Positions 51,634-63,300 of a stretch of 64,000 bases of DNA are shown in pieces. The notes under the pieces are model-generated. The model worked only from the letters and a program-made list of their open reading frames with translations, was not told the DNA's origin and did no database searches. The stretch comes from CAMFLJ01 sp963702555 (GTDB taxonomy: Bacteria > Actinomycetota > Acidimicrobiia > Acidimicrobiales > Acidimicrobilacustridaceae). The stretch covers positions 1-64,000 of the forward strand of contig CAVPCW010000011.1 of NCBI GenBank assembly GCA_963702555.1, in the 5' to 3' direction. Both the position numbers and the translations under genes were made by a program. Each line of letters opens with the position of its first letter. The stretch's first letter is position 1.

Positions 51634-52565
51634 CGGCGAGCGAGCCGGCGGGCGGCCCGACGAGCGGCTCTCACCACCGCGACCACCCGGTCGGGACGAT
51701 GCCAGATGTCGAACTCGCGGATCTCGAGGAGGGTCCACCCGGCACGGCGGAACCTCGAGATCCGGACGTCGTCGCGGGCCCGGTCGACCCGGCCTGAATG
51801 GAAGAGCTCGCTCTGCACCTCGGCGATGAGACGGCAGGGGTGATCGACGAAGTCGACCCGTCCGATCCAGCCGTCGTCGTCCCCCAGGTCGACCTGACGC
51901 TCGAAGGGCGGCTCGCCGGCGTCGCGGAGGATCGACTCGAAGCGGTGCTCGAGACCGCTCTCGACCGGCCGGTGGTCGGGGCCGCGCTCGAGCGCGAGGC
52001 GACGGATCGCCGCGGTGCCCCGCGCGCCGCCCCGTCGGGGCAGGCCGGCGACGTGCTCGTGGAGCTGGGCCACCCGCAACAGCCGCTTCGACAGCATGCG
52101 CTCGCACAGCAGGTCGAGACGGTCGTGGTGCAGGCGCCCCGCCAGGTCGCAGAGGGTGCGCAGCGGGGAGGTGACGGGGATGCCACGCAGCTCGATCACG
52201 TCCTCGGGAGAGAAGCGCACGCTCGTGTGGACGACGCCGAGATGAGGTCCACCACGATGAGGGCTGCGGTCGGTGAGCACGTGGACCGGTTCGAGCTCGA
52301 AGCCGGGAAGCTGCCACAGCGCCGCGGCGGAGAAGACGGCGACAGCGCCTCCGGGGACGTCGAGCGCGGCGGCCATCGCCGCCTGGTCGAGGGTGCGGGC
52401 CGAGCCCCCGATCCGGAGCACCCGATCCGAGAGGCGCTCCAGGTGCCCCACCGACATCGCGTGCGCGACCGAGCTCGGTGAGATGCCCAGCTCGACCAGC
52501 TGGGAGATGCGGATCAAGCCGTGCTGGTCGGCTGCGATGCGGAGGACGTCGTCGTGTCGGTGCAT
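51594..52565 (-). CDS. AbiEi-like winged helix plus DUF559 (Vsr-like endonuclease) protein
   Basis: 323 residues. N-terminal AbiEi-type winged helix (VLRIAADQHGLIRISQLVELGI) and middle domain, then a DUF559 domain with the Vsr/very-short-patch nuclease pattern: ESGLEHRFESIL, the RVDFVDHP Asp, the IAEVQSELFH Glu-x-Gln, and DDVRISRFRRAGWTLLEI. The catalytic residues look intact, so it could cut DNA. The last 10-12 residues (KVAHQIQPRRST) are read from repeat copy 2. ATG at 52565. It lies alone, antisense between purM and pyrE, framed by repeat pairs. Confidence 0.78.
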   Translation of the reverse strand: MHRHDDVLRIAADQHGLIRISQLVELGISPSSVAHAMSVGHLERLSDRVLRIGGSARTLDQAAMAAALDVPGGAVAVFSAAALWQLPGFELEPVHVLTDRSPHRGGPHLGVVHTSVRFSPEDVIELRGIPVTSPLRTLCDLAGRLHHDRLDLLCERMLSKRLLRVAQLHEHVAGLPRRGGARGTAAIRRLALERGPDHRPVESGLEHRFESILRDAGEPPFERQVDLGDDDGWIGRVDFVDHPCRLIAEVQSELFHSGRVDRARDDVRISRFRRAGWTLLEIREFDIWHRPDRVVAVVRAARRAARRLARRKVAHQIQPRRST

Positions 52566-52632
52566 GAGATGACATGAAACACACTGGGTGTGACAGTCCC
52601 CATGTCCACGGCCCACGCGCACGACCGTCCCG

Positions 52633-52680
52633 AAAGCTGGCTCACCTGCTTCGGCCGGCTGTATCTGGTGAGCCACCTTT
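52633..52680. repeat. Hairpin repeat family 1, copy 3 (type A)
   Basis: Identical in sequence to copy 1 across the 48-bp unit (AAAGCTGGCTCAC end, CCTGCTTCGGCCGGC core). It lies upstream of the DUF559 gene, with copy 4 following after 13 bases. Confidence 0.85.
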
Positions 52681-52693
52681 CGCCGGGCCATCC

Positions 52694-52741
52694 AAAGGTG
52701 GCTCACGTGCTTCGGCGGGCTGTATCTGGTGAGCCACCTTT
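52694..52741. repeat. Hairpin repeat family 1, copy 4 (type B)
   Basis: 48-bp type B unit with perfect 13-bp inverted ends AAAGGTGGCTCAC / GTGAGCCACCTTT and core GTGCTTCGGCGGGC. The 13-base spacer to copy 3 (CGCCGGGCCATCC) resembles the spacer between copies 1 and 2 (CATGGGGCCAGCC). It ends 50 bases before pyrE. Confidence 0.85.
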
Positions 52742-52791
52742 CGAGGCGGGGGGAGGGGGGAGCCGGGAGGGGGTCGTCTAGCGTCGGTCGC

Positions 52792-53352
52792 GTGAGCGAC
52801 TCCGACACGAAGCAGCGGTTCATCGACCACCTCCTGGCCCACTCGGTGCGCACGGGGGACTTCACGTTGAAGTCGGGTCGCAAGAGCTCGTGGTTCATCG
52901 ACTCCAAGCAGACGGCGTGCCGGCCCGAGGGCATGCTGCTCATGGCCGACCTGGCGCTCGAACTCATCCCCGACGACGTCACCGCCATCGGTGGGCTCAC
53001 GGTCGGCGCCGACCCGGTGGCCTACGGCATCGCCGCCATCGCGGCCGCCCGGGGCCGCGACCTGCGCTCGTTCACCATCCGCAAGGAGGCGAAGGACCAC
53101 GGCGTCGCCGGACGTCTCGCCGGAGCACTCGAGCCGGGCGACAAGGTCGTGATCACCGAGGACACCGTCACCCGCGGCACCTCGCCGATGGAGGCCGTCC
53201 GGGTCGTCCGCGAGCTGGGCGCCGAGCCCGTGATGATCCTCGTGCTGGTCGACCGCGGCGGCACGTGCGGGGCCATGGCCGAGGCCGAGGGCGTCGCCTT
53301 CCGGCCCATCGTCACCGCCCCCGAGCTGGGCTTCGACTACGAGGGCGCCTGA
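52792..53352 (+). CDS. pyrE: Orotate phosphoribosyltransferase
   Basis: 186 residues; transfers ribose-phosphate from PRPP to orotate, giving OMP. GDFTLKSGRKSSWFIDSKQTACRPEG, IGGLTVGADPVAYGIA, and the PRPP loop VVITEDTVTRGTSPMEAVRVV. GTG at 52792 is the chosen start; the longer frame upstream would read through repeat copy 4. Confidence 0.94.
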   Translation: MSDSDTKQRFIDHLLAHSVRTGDFTLKSGRKSSWFIDSKQTACRPEGMLLMADLALELIPDDVTAIGGLTVGADPVAYGIAAIAAARGRDLRSFTIRKEAKDHGVAGRLAGALEPGDKVVITEDTVTRGTSPMEAVRVVRELGAEPVMILVLVDRGGTCGAMAEAEGVAFRPIVTAPELGFDYEGA

Positions 53353-53420
53353 CGCCCCGGACACACGGAGGGTGATTCGACTAGGGGCGATGTGCCGCGC
53401 GCCACTAGCGTTGTCGCCCT

Positions 53421-54823
<1,403 letters not shown>

Positions 54824-54827
<4 letters not shown>

Positions 54828-55576
54828 GCCCCGCTCCCCACGGCCGGCGCGTCCGCGCCATCACCTTCGACTTCTGGGACACCCTGGTCCGGTCCGACAC
54901 CGTGGCCTTCCGTCTGGCGCGCCGCATCGCGGTCGCCGAGGAGCTGGAGGCCCACGGGCTCCCGGCCGAGCACGATGCCATCGAGGCCGCCTTCGACGAG
55001 GCCTGGAAGCGCTTCGACGCAGCGTGGGGCCTGAACGAGCAGTTCACCGGGCACCACGCCGCCGAGGCGGTGCTCGAGGTGCTGGGCCACGACCCCGAGC
55101 CCGAGGTGCGCCAGCGCCTGGTGGAGGCCTACGTGGGCGCCAACGGCCGGGTGCAGACCGAGCTCACCCCCAACGTCGCCGACACCATCCGGGCGCTGAA
55201 GGCCGGCGGGCTCAAGGTGGGCATCATCTGCGACGTGGGTCTCACGCCCTCTCCGGCGCTGCGCGACATCCTCGACCGGCACGGTGTGCTGCGGGAGTTC
55301 GACCACTGGGCCTTCTCCGACGAGGTCGGCGTCTACAAGCCCGATCCCGCGATCTTCCACCACGCCCTCGACGGGCTCGGTGGCATCGACCCGACCGAGG
55401 CCGCCCACATCGGCGACCTGCGCCGCACCGACGTCGCCGGCGCCCTCGGCATGGGCATCCTCGCGCTGCGCTACTCGGGCATCACCGACGACGACCCCGC
55501 CCACGGGCCCGAGGGCGACGTCGTGGTCACCGACCACGCTCAGCTCCCCGCGCTGCTCGGCGTCGGCGGGGCCTGA
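54824..55576 (+). CDS. HAD-superfamily hydrolase
   Basis: 250 residues. HAD motif I AITFDFWDTLVRSD, with Trp where phosphatases usually have Asp at the +2 Asp (DFWDT), helical cap, motif II in VGIICDVGL, motif III Lys in VYKPDPAIFHHAL and motif IV IGDLRRTDVAGA. FxFWDTL types are common in phosphatases acting on small phosphometabolites. GTG start overlaps the malic enzyme stop, so it is in the same operon. Confidence 0.85.
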
Positions 55577-55673
55577 GCCCGCCCCAGCGGCCGGGGCCCC
55601 CGGCGCACCGCAGCCCGTGGGCACGGTGTGACAAGGTGTCCGCCGCTCACCACACACGACCCAGGGGGGAACC

Positions 55674-56591
55674 GTGCCGCTGCACCCGCAGGCCCAGATG
55701 GTCCTGGACTTCATGTCCGAGACCGGCTTCACCTTCGAGGGCCTCACGGCCGAGGACCTCCGTGCCCGGGCCAACATGGCCATCCCCAGCCCGATCGAGC
55801 TGCCGAGCATCGCCGACGGCACCGTGCCCGGCCCGGCCGGCGACATCCCGGTGCGGATCTACCGCCCGTCCGACGACACGAACCTGCCCGTCGTTGTGTT
55901 CTTCCACGGCGGCGGCTGGGTGATCGGCGACCTCGAGTCGCACGACCACATGGCCCGCACCCTCTCGTCGAAGGCGGAGTGCGTGGTCGTCGCCGTCGAC
56001 TACCGCCTCGCCCCGGAGCACAAGTTCCCGGCCGCGGCCGACGACGCATGGGCGGCGCTCGAGTGGGTCGCCACCCACGCCACCGACCTCGGCGTCGACG
56101 GCAACCGCATCGCGGTGGCCGGCGACAGCGCGGGCGGCAACCTCGCCGCCGTCGTGGCCGTGCAGGCCCGCGACTCCGAGCACGTGGAGATCATCCAGCA
56201 GGTGCTGCTGTACCCGGTCGTCGACGGTGACTGCGACCGGCCCTCGATGGCGGAGAACGCAGAGGGCTACATGCTCACCCGCGGCGCCATGGACTGGTTC
56301 CACGAGCAGTACGCCACCACCGACGCCGACCGCGGCGACCCCCGCTACTCGCCGATCAACGGCGACCTCGCCGGCGTGGCCCCGGCGATCGTGGTCACCG
56401 CCGAGTACGACCCGCTGCGCGACCAGGGCAACGCCTACGCCGTCGCCCTCACCGATGCCGGCGTCGACGTGATCCACACCCAGTACGACGGCATGATCCA
56501 CGGCTTCTTCAGCATGGACGCCGGGCTCGACACCGCCGCCCAGGCCCAGGACGAGGTCGCCGCGGCCCTCAAGGCCGCCTTCGCCTCCTGA
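55674..56591 (+). CDS. Alpha/beta hydrolase, hormone-sensitive-lipase (family IV) esterase
   Basis: 305 residues. Oxyanion-hole motif FFHGGGWVIGD, nucleophile AGDSAGGNLAAVVA (Ser near residue 152), Asp in VTAEYDPLRDQG and His in YDGMIHGFFSM: a complete catalytic triad of family IV carboxylesterases. GTG start after an AGGGGGG. Substrate not predictable. Confidence 0.9.
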   Translation: MPLHPQAQMVLDFMSETGFTFEGLTAEDLRARANMAIPSPIELPSIADGTVPGPAGDIPVRIYRPSDDTNLPVVVFFHGGGWVIGDLESHDHMARTLSSKAECVVVAVDYRLAPEHKFPAAADDAWAALEWVATHATDLGVDGNRIAVAGDSAGGNLAAVVAVQARDSEHVEIIQQVLLYPVVDGDCDRPSMAENAEGYMLTRGAMDWFHEQYATTDADRGDPRYSPINGDLAGVAPAIVVTAEYDPLRDQGNAYAVALTDAGVDVIHTQYDGMIHGFFSMDAGLDTAAQAQDEVAAALKAAFAS

Positions 56592-56593
56592 TC

Positions 56594-56627
56594 GGCCCAC
56601 CGCGCGGATCGGCGCGGGGCGGTGGCC
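56594..56627. terminator. Hairpin between convergent genes
   Basis: GGCCCACCGC pairs with GCGGTGGCC with one bulged C, between the esterase gene and the minus-strand metallopeptidase gene. Confidence 0.5.
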
Positions 56628-56628
56628 G

Positions 56629-57663
56629 TCAGGCGGCCGCCGCTCCCTGCCGGCCCCGCACGAGCCGGTCGACGAACGCCAGCTTCTCGATGACCGTCGC
56701 GGACAGCACGAAGGGGTAGAGGTCGGCCTCGCCCATCGAGCGGTTCAGGGCGTTGAGCGCGCCGGCCAGCGGGATCCACTGCTCGACGACCTGGTCGAAC
56801 GGCCGGCCCTCGACGTCGCCCGGCGCGACCACACCGCCGGGCACGTCGCGGCTGATCACGGTGAGGCCCGTGGTCGCCGCGGTCTGGAGGGCGTCGAGGA
56901 TGTGGAGGGTGTGGGCGAAGGTCTCGGCCCAGTCCTCCCAGGGGTGCATGGTGGCGTAGGCCGACACGTGGGTGTTCTCCCACGCGACGGGGCCGGGGCC
57001 GCCGTAGTGCGCCCGCATGGCCGCGTCGTAGTTCGCCCGCTCGTCGCCGAAGCACCGGCGGAACTCGTCGAGGTGGCCGCCGTCGCGGACGAGCACCATC
57101 CAGTAGTAGTGGCCGACCTCGTGGCGGAAGTGGCCGAGCACCGTGCGGTAGGCCTCGCCGAGCTCGGTGCGCACCCGTTCGCGGTGGGCGTGGTCGGCCT
57201 CGGCCAGGTCGACGGTGATGAGCCCGTCTTCGTGGCCGGTGGTGACGGCGTCGAAGTGGCTGGTGAGCAGGTCGAAGCCGAGGCCCTCCGGCCGTTCGAG
57301 GAAGCCGACGACCGGCAACCCGAGGTCGAGCAGCTGCGCGACCAGGCGGCGCTTGGCCGCCTCGGCCTCGACGAACCATCGGTGGCCCTCGGCGTCGCCG
57401 TCGGCCGGGCGGGTGCGGGTCAACGCACAGCTACGGCAGAGCGAGTTGGCCGAGCGGCCCGGGACCACCCAGTTGCAGCCGGCCACCGCCCGGTTGGCGC
57501 AGTTGACCCATCCGTCCGGGGCAGCGGCGCTCGCGATGGGGGAGTATGGGGCCACCATCGTGAACGAGCCGGGCTCGAACCCGAGCGCGGTGCCGCAGCT
57601 GAGGCAGCGGTCGTTCTCGAAGTACACGCGTGCAGTGCAGGTCGGGCAGTGGAGCGAACGCAT
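56629..57663 (-). CDS. Putative zinc-binding metallopeptidase (Peptidase_Mx-like) with N-terminal zinc ribbon
   Basis: 344 residues. Zinc ribbon at the N terminus (CPTCTARVYFENDRCLSCG), a second CANRA..CRSC pair at about 50-80, then a gluzincin core with HEVGHYYWMVLV (HExxH) and the downstream Glu/His in DWAETFAHTLHIL. Such putative peptidases are commonly neighbours of alpha-E/ATP-grasp/transglutaminase operons, and this one is divergent from that operon with a 59-base gap. It may process the operon's peptide product, which is inference. ATG at 57663 chosen because the zinc ribbon starts there. Confidence 0.85.
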   Translation of the reverse strand: MRSLHCPTCTARVYFENDRCLSCGTALGFEPGSFTMVAPYSPIASAAAPDGWVNCANRAVAGCNWVVPGRSANSLCRSCALTRTRPADGDAEGHRWFVEAEAAKRRLVAQLLDLGLPVVGFLERPEGLGFDLLTSHFDAVTTGHEDGLITVDLAEADHAHRERVRTELGEAYRTVLGHFRHEVGHYYWMVLVRDGGHLDEFRRCFGDERANYDAAMRAHYGGPGPVAWENTHVSAYATMHPWEDWAETFAHTLHILDALQTAATTGLTVISRDVPGGVVAPGDVEGRPFDQVVEQWIPLAGALNALNRSMGEADLYPFVLSATVIEKLAFVDRLVRGRQGAAAA

Positions 57664-57722
57664 GGTGCTTCTCTTCCCCAGTTCCCCGGCTCGAAACACA
57701 ACCGACACGACCGTTCAGCATC

Positions 57723-59339
57723 ATGTTCGCGTCAGCCTCACCACCCGAGGCCGTCGCATCCACGGGTGCCGACGCCTGGAAACCGATCATCGAACCACCC
57801 ATCGAACCACCGTCAACCCAGAAGCCCAACCCGGCCGGCTCGCCCTGGCTCGGGTATGCCGCGCCCGGCTGGGACGAGATGCTCGGCCCCGACGCGCCCC
57901 GACCGGGTTGCGACGGCGTCATGGGCTACCTCGACCGGCTCGGTGAGGAGCTCCACGACCGCCAGGAGGCCGCCGAGCTGGCCATCGCCTCGATGGGCAT
58001 CTCCTTCACGGTCTACGCGGAGAAGGGCAACATCGACCGGGCCTGGCCCTTCGACGTCATCCCCCGCGTCATCGACCTGCGGGAGTGGGAGCAGGTCTCC
58101 AAGGGCCTGATCCAGCGGCTGCGGGCCCTGAACCTGTTCATCGGCGACCTCTACGGGGAGGCCCGGGTGCTCGCCGACGGCATCGTGCCGGCCGAGATCG
58201 TGAAGGGCTCCCCGAACTACCGGCCGGAATGCATCGGCATCCGGCCGCCACAGGGCACGTGGGCCCACATCAGCGGCAGCGACCTCGTGCGCGGTGGCGA
58301 CGGCGTGTTCCGGGTGTTGGAGGACAACCTCCGGGTCCCGTCCGGCGTGGCCTACATGCTCGAGAACCGGCAGATCTCCAAGCGGGTGTTCGCCGACGCC
58401 TTCCGCAGCCTCGACATCCAGCCCGTCGACGGGTACCCCACCCGGCTCCAGGAGATGCTGGCGTCGCTCACCCCGCGGCCGGGTGAGCTGCCGGTGATCG
58501 CCGTGCTCACGCCCGGCATCCACAATTCGGCCTACTTCGAGCACGCCTTCCTCGCCTCGCAGATGGGCGCGCTGCTGGTCGAGGGCAACGACCTCGTCGT
58601 GGGCGACGACGACGTGTGCCGGGTGCGCACGGTCGGCGGCCTCGTGCAGGTCGACGTGATCTACCGGCGCGTCGACGACCTCTTCCTCGACCCCGAGGTC
58701 TTCCTCCCCGACTCCCTGCTCGGCGTGCCGGGGCTGATGCGGTCGTGGCGCAGCGGCAAGGTCGCCCTGGCCAACGCCCCCGGCGCCGGGGTCGCCGACG
58801 ACAAGGTCGTCTACGCCTACGTGCCCGCCCTCATCCGCTACTACCTCGACGAGGAGCCGCTGCTCGCCAGCGTGCCCACCTACGTGTGCCTCGACGACGA
58901 CGACCGCCGCTACGTGCTCGACCACCTGGCCGAGCTGGTCGTGAAGCCGGCCAACGAGAGCGGCGGCATGGGCATCTACATCGGCACCCACGCCACCGCC
59001 GAGGAGACCGAGGCCATCCGCCACGCGGTGGAGGCAGACCCCCGCAACTGGATCGCCCAGCCCATCGTCGAGCTGTCCACCGCGCCCACGCTGTGCGACG
59101 GCCGGCCGGCGCCGCGCCACATCGACCTGCGGCCCTTCATCCTCTCGGGCGACCGGCCCTACGTCACCAACGGCGGGCTCACCCGCGTGGCCCTGCGCGA
59201 GGGCTCGTTGGTGGTCAACAGCTCTCAGGGCGGTGGCAGCAAGGACACGTGGATCATCGATCCCGACGTGGCCGACCGGCCGGCGACGGCCCCGGCCCAG
59301 TCGCAGTCCCAGTCGCGGAGCGAGGGGGTGTCCGCATGA
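57723..59339 (+). CDS. Circularly permuted ATP-grasp ligase
   Basis: 538 residues of the circularly permuted ATP-grasp type (former DUF404/DUF407). Seen: GWDEMLGPDAPRPGCDGVMGYLDRL, FTVYAEKGNIDRAWPFDVIPRVI, RPECIGIRPPQGTWAHISGSDLVR, and the C-terminal ELVVKPANESGGMGIYIGTHA with the ATP-binding lysines. Members form amide bonds, likely on peptides. First gene of an operon with alpha-E, transglutaminase and a second ATP-grasp protein; stop overlaps the next start as ATGA. Confidence 0.93.
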   Translation: MFASASPPEAVASTGADAWKPIIEPPIEPPSTQKPNPAGSPWLGYAAPGWDEMLGPDAPRPGCDGVMGYLDRLGEELHDRQEAAELAIASMGISFTVYAEKGNIDRAWPFDVIPRVIDLREWEQVSKGLIQRLRALNLFIGDLYGEARVLADGIVPAEIVKGSPNYRPECIGIRPPQGTWAHISGSDLVRGGDGVFRVLEDNLRVPSGVAYMLENRQISKRVFADAFRSLDIQPVDGYPTRLQEMLASLTPRPGELPVIAVLTPGIHNSAYFEHAFLASQMGALLVEGNDLVVGDDDVCRVRTVGGLVQVDVIYRRVDDLFLDPEVFLPDSLLGVPGLMRSWRSGKVALANAPGAGVADDKVVYAYVPALIRYYLDEEPLLASVPTYVCLDDDDRRYVLDHLAELVVKPANESGGMGIYIGTHATAEETEAIRHAVEADPRNWIAQPIVELSTAPTLCDGRPAPRHIDLRPFILSGDRPYVTNGGLTRVALREGSLVVNSSQGGGSKDTWIIDPDVADRPATAPAQSQSQSRSEGVSA

Positions 59340-60361
59340 GCGAGGCCCGCGTCACGACCGACCGCCCCGACGAGGTCGAGCCGGCCATCGTCCCGCTGCC
59401 GGGAGCCATGCTCCTGTCGCGGGTCGCCGAGCACATCTACTGGGCCGGGCGCTACCTCGAGCGGGCCGAGGGCACCGCCCGCCTGGTCAAGACCCACACC
59501 GAGCTCTTCGTCGACCTGCCCCGCTCGGTCGGCCTCGGTTGGGCGCCGCTGCTCGCCGTCACCGGCAGCCGCGACGCCTTCGACGACGGCTACGACCGCG
59601 TCACCGAGGACGACGTCGTCCGCTTCCTGCTCGCCGCCCCCGAGAACCACGGGTCGGTGATCACCTCGATCGAGCAGGCGCGCGAGAACCTGCGGGTCAC
59701 CCGCGGCCTGCTGCCGAAGCGGATGTGGGAGGTCGTCAACGAGACCAGGCAGTGGGTGCAGGTCAGTGCCGTGGCCGGCTGCGCCCGCGGCTCGCGGATG
59801 ATGTGGACCGAAGAGGTCATCCGCCGCTGCCACACGATGATGGGCACGGCCGACTCCACCATGAGCCGTGACCTCGCCTACGCCTTCCTCGAGGTCGGTC
59901 GCCTGGTCGAGCGGGCCGACATGACCAGCCGGGTGCTCGACGTGCAGGCCGGCATCCTCATGTCGGCCGGCGCCGACACGCCCATCCCCTACACCGACCT
60001 CACCTGGATGGCGATGCTGCGCTCGCTCGGCGGCGAGCAGATGTACCGCCGCCAGATGGGCGGGGTCATCTCCGCGGCCAACACCGTGCAGTTCCTGCTG
60101 CGCGACTCCGCCTTTCCCCGATCGGTCGAGTACTGCCTGATCGAGATCATGCGCCTGCTGCCCGAGCTGCCCCACAACGGCGGGGCCCTCGACGCGGCGA
60201 TCACCAGCTACCGCCTGCTCGACGCCGTCGCCCCCGGCGAGGTCGACCTCGACGGCATCCACCGGTTCGTCGACGACCTCCAGGTCGCCCTGAGCGGGCT
60301 GCACGGACAGCTCGCCGCCACCTACTTCCCGGGAACGGGCACCGAGGCCGCCTCTCCATGA
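59336..60361 (+). CDS. Alpha-E domain protein
   Basis: 341 residues of the alpha-E (DUF403) family, an all-helical protein. AEHIYWAGRYLERAEGTARLVKTH near the N terminus, VVRFLLAAPENHGSVITSIEQARENLRVTR, and LVERADMTSRVLDVQ are typical. No enzymatic activity is established; in conserved gene neighbourhoods it accompanies circularly permuted ATP-grasp ligases and transglutaminases. Overlaps both neighbours by ATGA. Confidence 0.93.
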   Translation: MSEARVTTDRPDEVEPAIVPLPGAMLLSRVAEHIYWAGRYLERAEGTARLVKTHTELFVDLPRSVGLGWAPLLAVTGSRDAFDDGYDRVTEDDVVRFLLAAPENHGSVITSIEQARENLRVTRGLLPKRMWEVVNETRQWVQVSAVAGCARGSRMMWTEEVIRRCHTMMGTADSTMSRDLAYAFLEVGRLVERADMTSRVLDVQAGILMSAGADTPIPYTDLTWMAMLRSLGGEQMYRRQMGGVISAANTVQFLLRDSAFPRSVEYCLIEIMRLLPELPHNGGALDAAITSYRLLDAVAPGEVDLDGIHRFVDDLQVALSGLHGQLAATYFPGTGTEAASP

Positions 60362-63300
60362 GCATCCACGTCGCGCTCGAGCACCGCACCCGCTACCTGT
60401 TCGATCGCGCCGTCGGCCTCACGCCGCACGTCGTCCGACTGCGGCCCGCTCCTCACTGCCGCACCCCGATCCTCGCCTACTCGATGACCGTCGAGCCGAG
60501 CGACCACTTCGTGAACTGGCAGCAGGACCCGTTCGGCAACTTCGAGGCCCGCCTCGTGTTCCCGGAGAAGGCCACCGAGCTGTCGATCGTGGTCGACCTC
60601 GTCGCGGACCTCACGGTCATCAACCCGTTCGACTTCTTCCTCGAGCCCGAGGCCGAGGCCATCCCCTTCGCCTACGACCCCGAGCTGCTGCGCGATCTCG
60701 GCCCCTACCTCGAGTGCGACCCCGTCGGCCCGCTGATGCAGCGCTGGCTCGACGAGGTCGCCATGCCGGCGGCGGGCACCCCGACGGTCAACTTCCTCGT
60801 GGGCCTCAACCAGCGGCTCCAGTCCGACATCGCCTACACGACCCGCATGGAGCCGGGTGTGCAGGACCCGGAGGTCACCCTCGGCAAGGCGCTCGGCTCG
60901 TGCCGCGACAGCGGCTGGCTGCTCGTGCAGATCCTCCGGAATCTGGGCCTCGCCGCCCGTTTCGTCTCGGGCTACCTCGTGCAGCTCGTCGCCGACCAGA
61001 AGGCCCTCGACGGCCCGTCCGGCCCCACCGCCGACTTCACCGACCTGCACGCCTGGTGCGAGGTCTTCCTCCCCGGCGCCGGGTGGGTGGGGCTCGACCC
61101 CACGTCCGGGCTGTTCGCAGGGGAGGGGCACATCCCGCTGGCGGCCACGCCCCGACCGGCGTCGGCCGCGCCCGTCACGGGTGCCACCGAGCCGTGCGAG
61201 GTCACGTTCGACTTCTCGAACACGGTCACCCGGGTGCACGAGGACCCCCGGGTCACGTTCCCGTACACCGACGACCAGTGGGAGCGCATCGACGCCGTGG
61301 GCCGGGCGGTCGACGCCCGCCTGGTGGCCGGCGACGTGCGCCTCACCGAGGGCGGCGAGCCGACCTTCGTCTCGATCGACGACATGGACGCCGTCGAATG
61401 GACCGTCGGCGCCGACGGCGACGACAAGCGGGCGCGGTCGTGGGAGCTCACCGGCCGCCTGGCCGATCGGTTCGCCCCCGGCGGGCTCATCCACGCCGGC
61501 CAGGGCAAGTGGTACCCCGGCGAGCCGTTGCCCCGCTGGCAGCTCGGCGTGCACTGGCGCACCGACGGCACCGACCTGTGGTCGCACCCCGAGGCCTTCG
61601 CCGACCCGTTCACGCCCGGGACCGCGACGCTCTCCCAGGCCGAGGCGCTCGCCACCGCATTGGCGGCGCGCCTGGGGCTGCCCGACGGCTTCCTGCACCC
61701 GGCCTACGAGGACCCGCTCGTCGACCTGCTGAACGAGGCCCGCACCCCCGCCGGCGAGCCTCCGGCCGACGACGTGGCCCCCGACGACCCCGCGGTGGCC
61801 GACGAAGCCGGCCGGGCTTCGGTGGTGGCGGCCCTCGACGAGCGCATCGGCGAGGCCTCGGCGTGGATCATGCCGTTGCACCACCTCCGCACCGAGCCCG
61901 GTGGCTGGGCCACCAGCGAGTGGGTGCTGCGCCGCGGCCGCCTGGTACTGCTGCCGGGCGACTCGCCCGCCGGCCTGCGCCTCCCGCTCGACTCGCTCAC
62001 CTGGACCCCGCCCGAGCCGGAGCCGGAGCGCTCGCCCTTCGAGCCTCGGGGCCCGTTGCCCCCGAAGCCGTCGCTGTCGCCCTCCCTCGCCTCGAAGTCG
62101 GCGGCGGCCGAGGCGTCCACCGCCACCACCCGCGCTGCGTGGCGCCCCGGCACCGGCGCCGCGGTCGTGCCCGTCGACGAGGCCCCGCCCACCGCGCTCG
62201 GCGTCGAGCTGCGCGAGGGCCGGGTGCACGTGTTCCTGCCGCCCCTCACCCACTTCGAGGACGCGGTCGAGCTGCTCGCCGTCATCGAGGCCGAGGTGAG
62301 GGCCGCCGGCGTGGAGGTCGTCATCGAGGGCTACCCACCGCCCCGCGACCCCCGTCACCGCACGCTCGTCGTCACCCCCGACCCCGGGGTCATCGAGGTC
62401 AACCTCCAGCCCGCCCGCTCATGGGAGGAGCTGGTCGAGACCACCGAGGTGCTCTACGAGGCGGCCCGTGAGTCGCGCCTCGGCACCGAGAAGTTCGAGC
62501 TCGACGGCACCCACTCGGGCTCAGGTGGCGGCAACCACGTCACCCTGGGCGGGGCCACGCCGACCGACAGCCCGTTCCTGCGCCGGCCCGGCCTGCTGCG
62601 CAGCATGGTCACCTACTGGCAGCACCACCCGTCGCTGTCGTACCTGTTCTCCGGCCGCTTCGTCGGCCCCACCAGCCAGGCGCCCCGCATCGACGAGGCC
62701 CGCCACGACGCCCTCGACGAGCTCGAGATCGCCTTCGGCGAGATGGACCGCCTCGGCGACGACGTGCCCCCGTGGCTGGTCGACCGGCTCTTCCGCCACC
62801 TGCTCGTCGACCTCACGGGCAACACCCACCGCGCCGAGTTCTGCATCGACAAGCTCTTCACACCCGAGGGGGAGCGAGGCCGCCTCGGCCTGCTGGAGAT
62901 GCGCGGCTTCGAGATGCCACCGCACCACCGCATGGCGTTGGTGCAGGCCCTGCTCGTGCGGTCCCTCGTGCTGCGGTGCTGGGACGACCCCTACGAGGCT
63001 CGCCTCGTGCGCTGGGGCACCGAGCTGCACGACCGCTTCCTGCTCCCGCACGAGGTCGCCACCGACATCGCCGCGGTGGTCGACGACCTCGTCGACCACG
63101 GCATCGCCTTCGAGCTCTCGTGGCTCGACCCGTTCCTCGAGTTCCGCTTCCCCCGCCTCGGCACGGTCGAGGTGCAGGGCGTGCGCCTCGAGCTGCGAGC
63201 CGCCATCGAGCCGTGGCTGGTGCTCGGTGAGGAGGTCTCCCAGTCGGGCACCTCCCGCTACGTCGACTCGTCGGTCGAGCGCCTCCAGGTCCGCGTCGAG

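Noticed and set aside
51524..52741. Repeats as a CRISPR array
   Set aside because: Only four copies in two pairs, with internal symmetry, no regular unique spacers of about 30 bases and no cas genes. The tandem Thr-coding repeats at 37.2 and 38.4 kb are protein linkers.
51546..52791. Integron, insertion sequence or phage remnant
   Set aside because: No transposase or integrase, no target duplication and normal codon use in the single gene; only the hairpin pairs suggest mobility.
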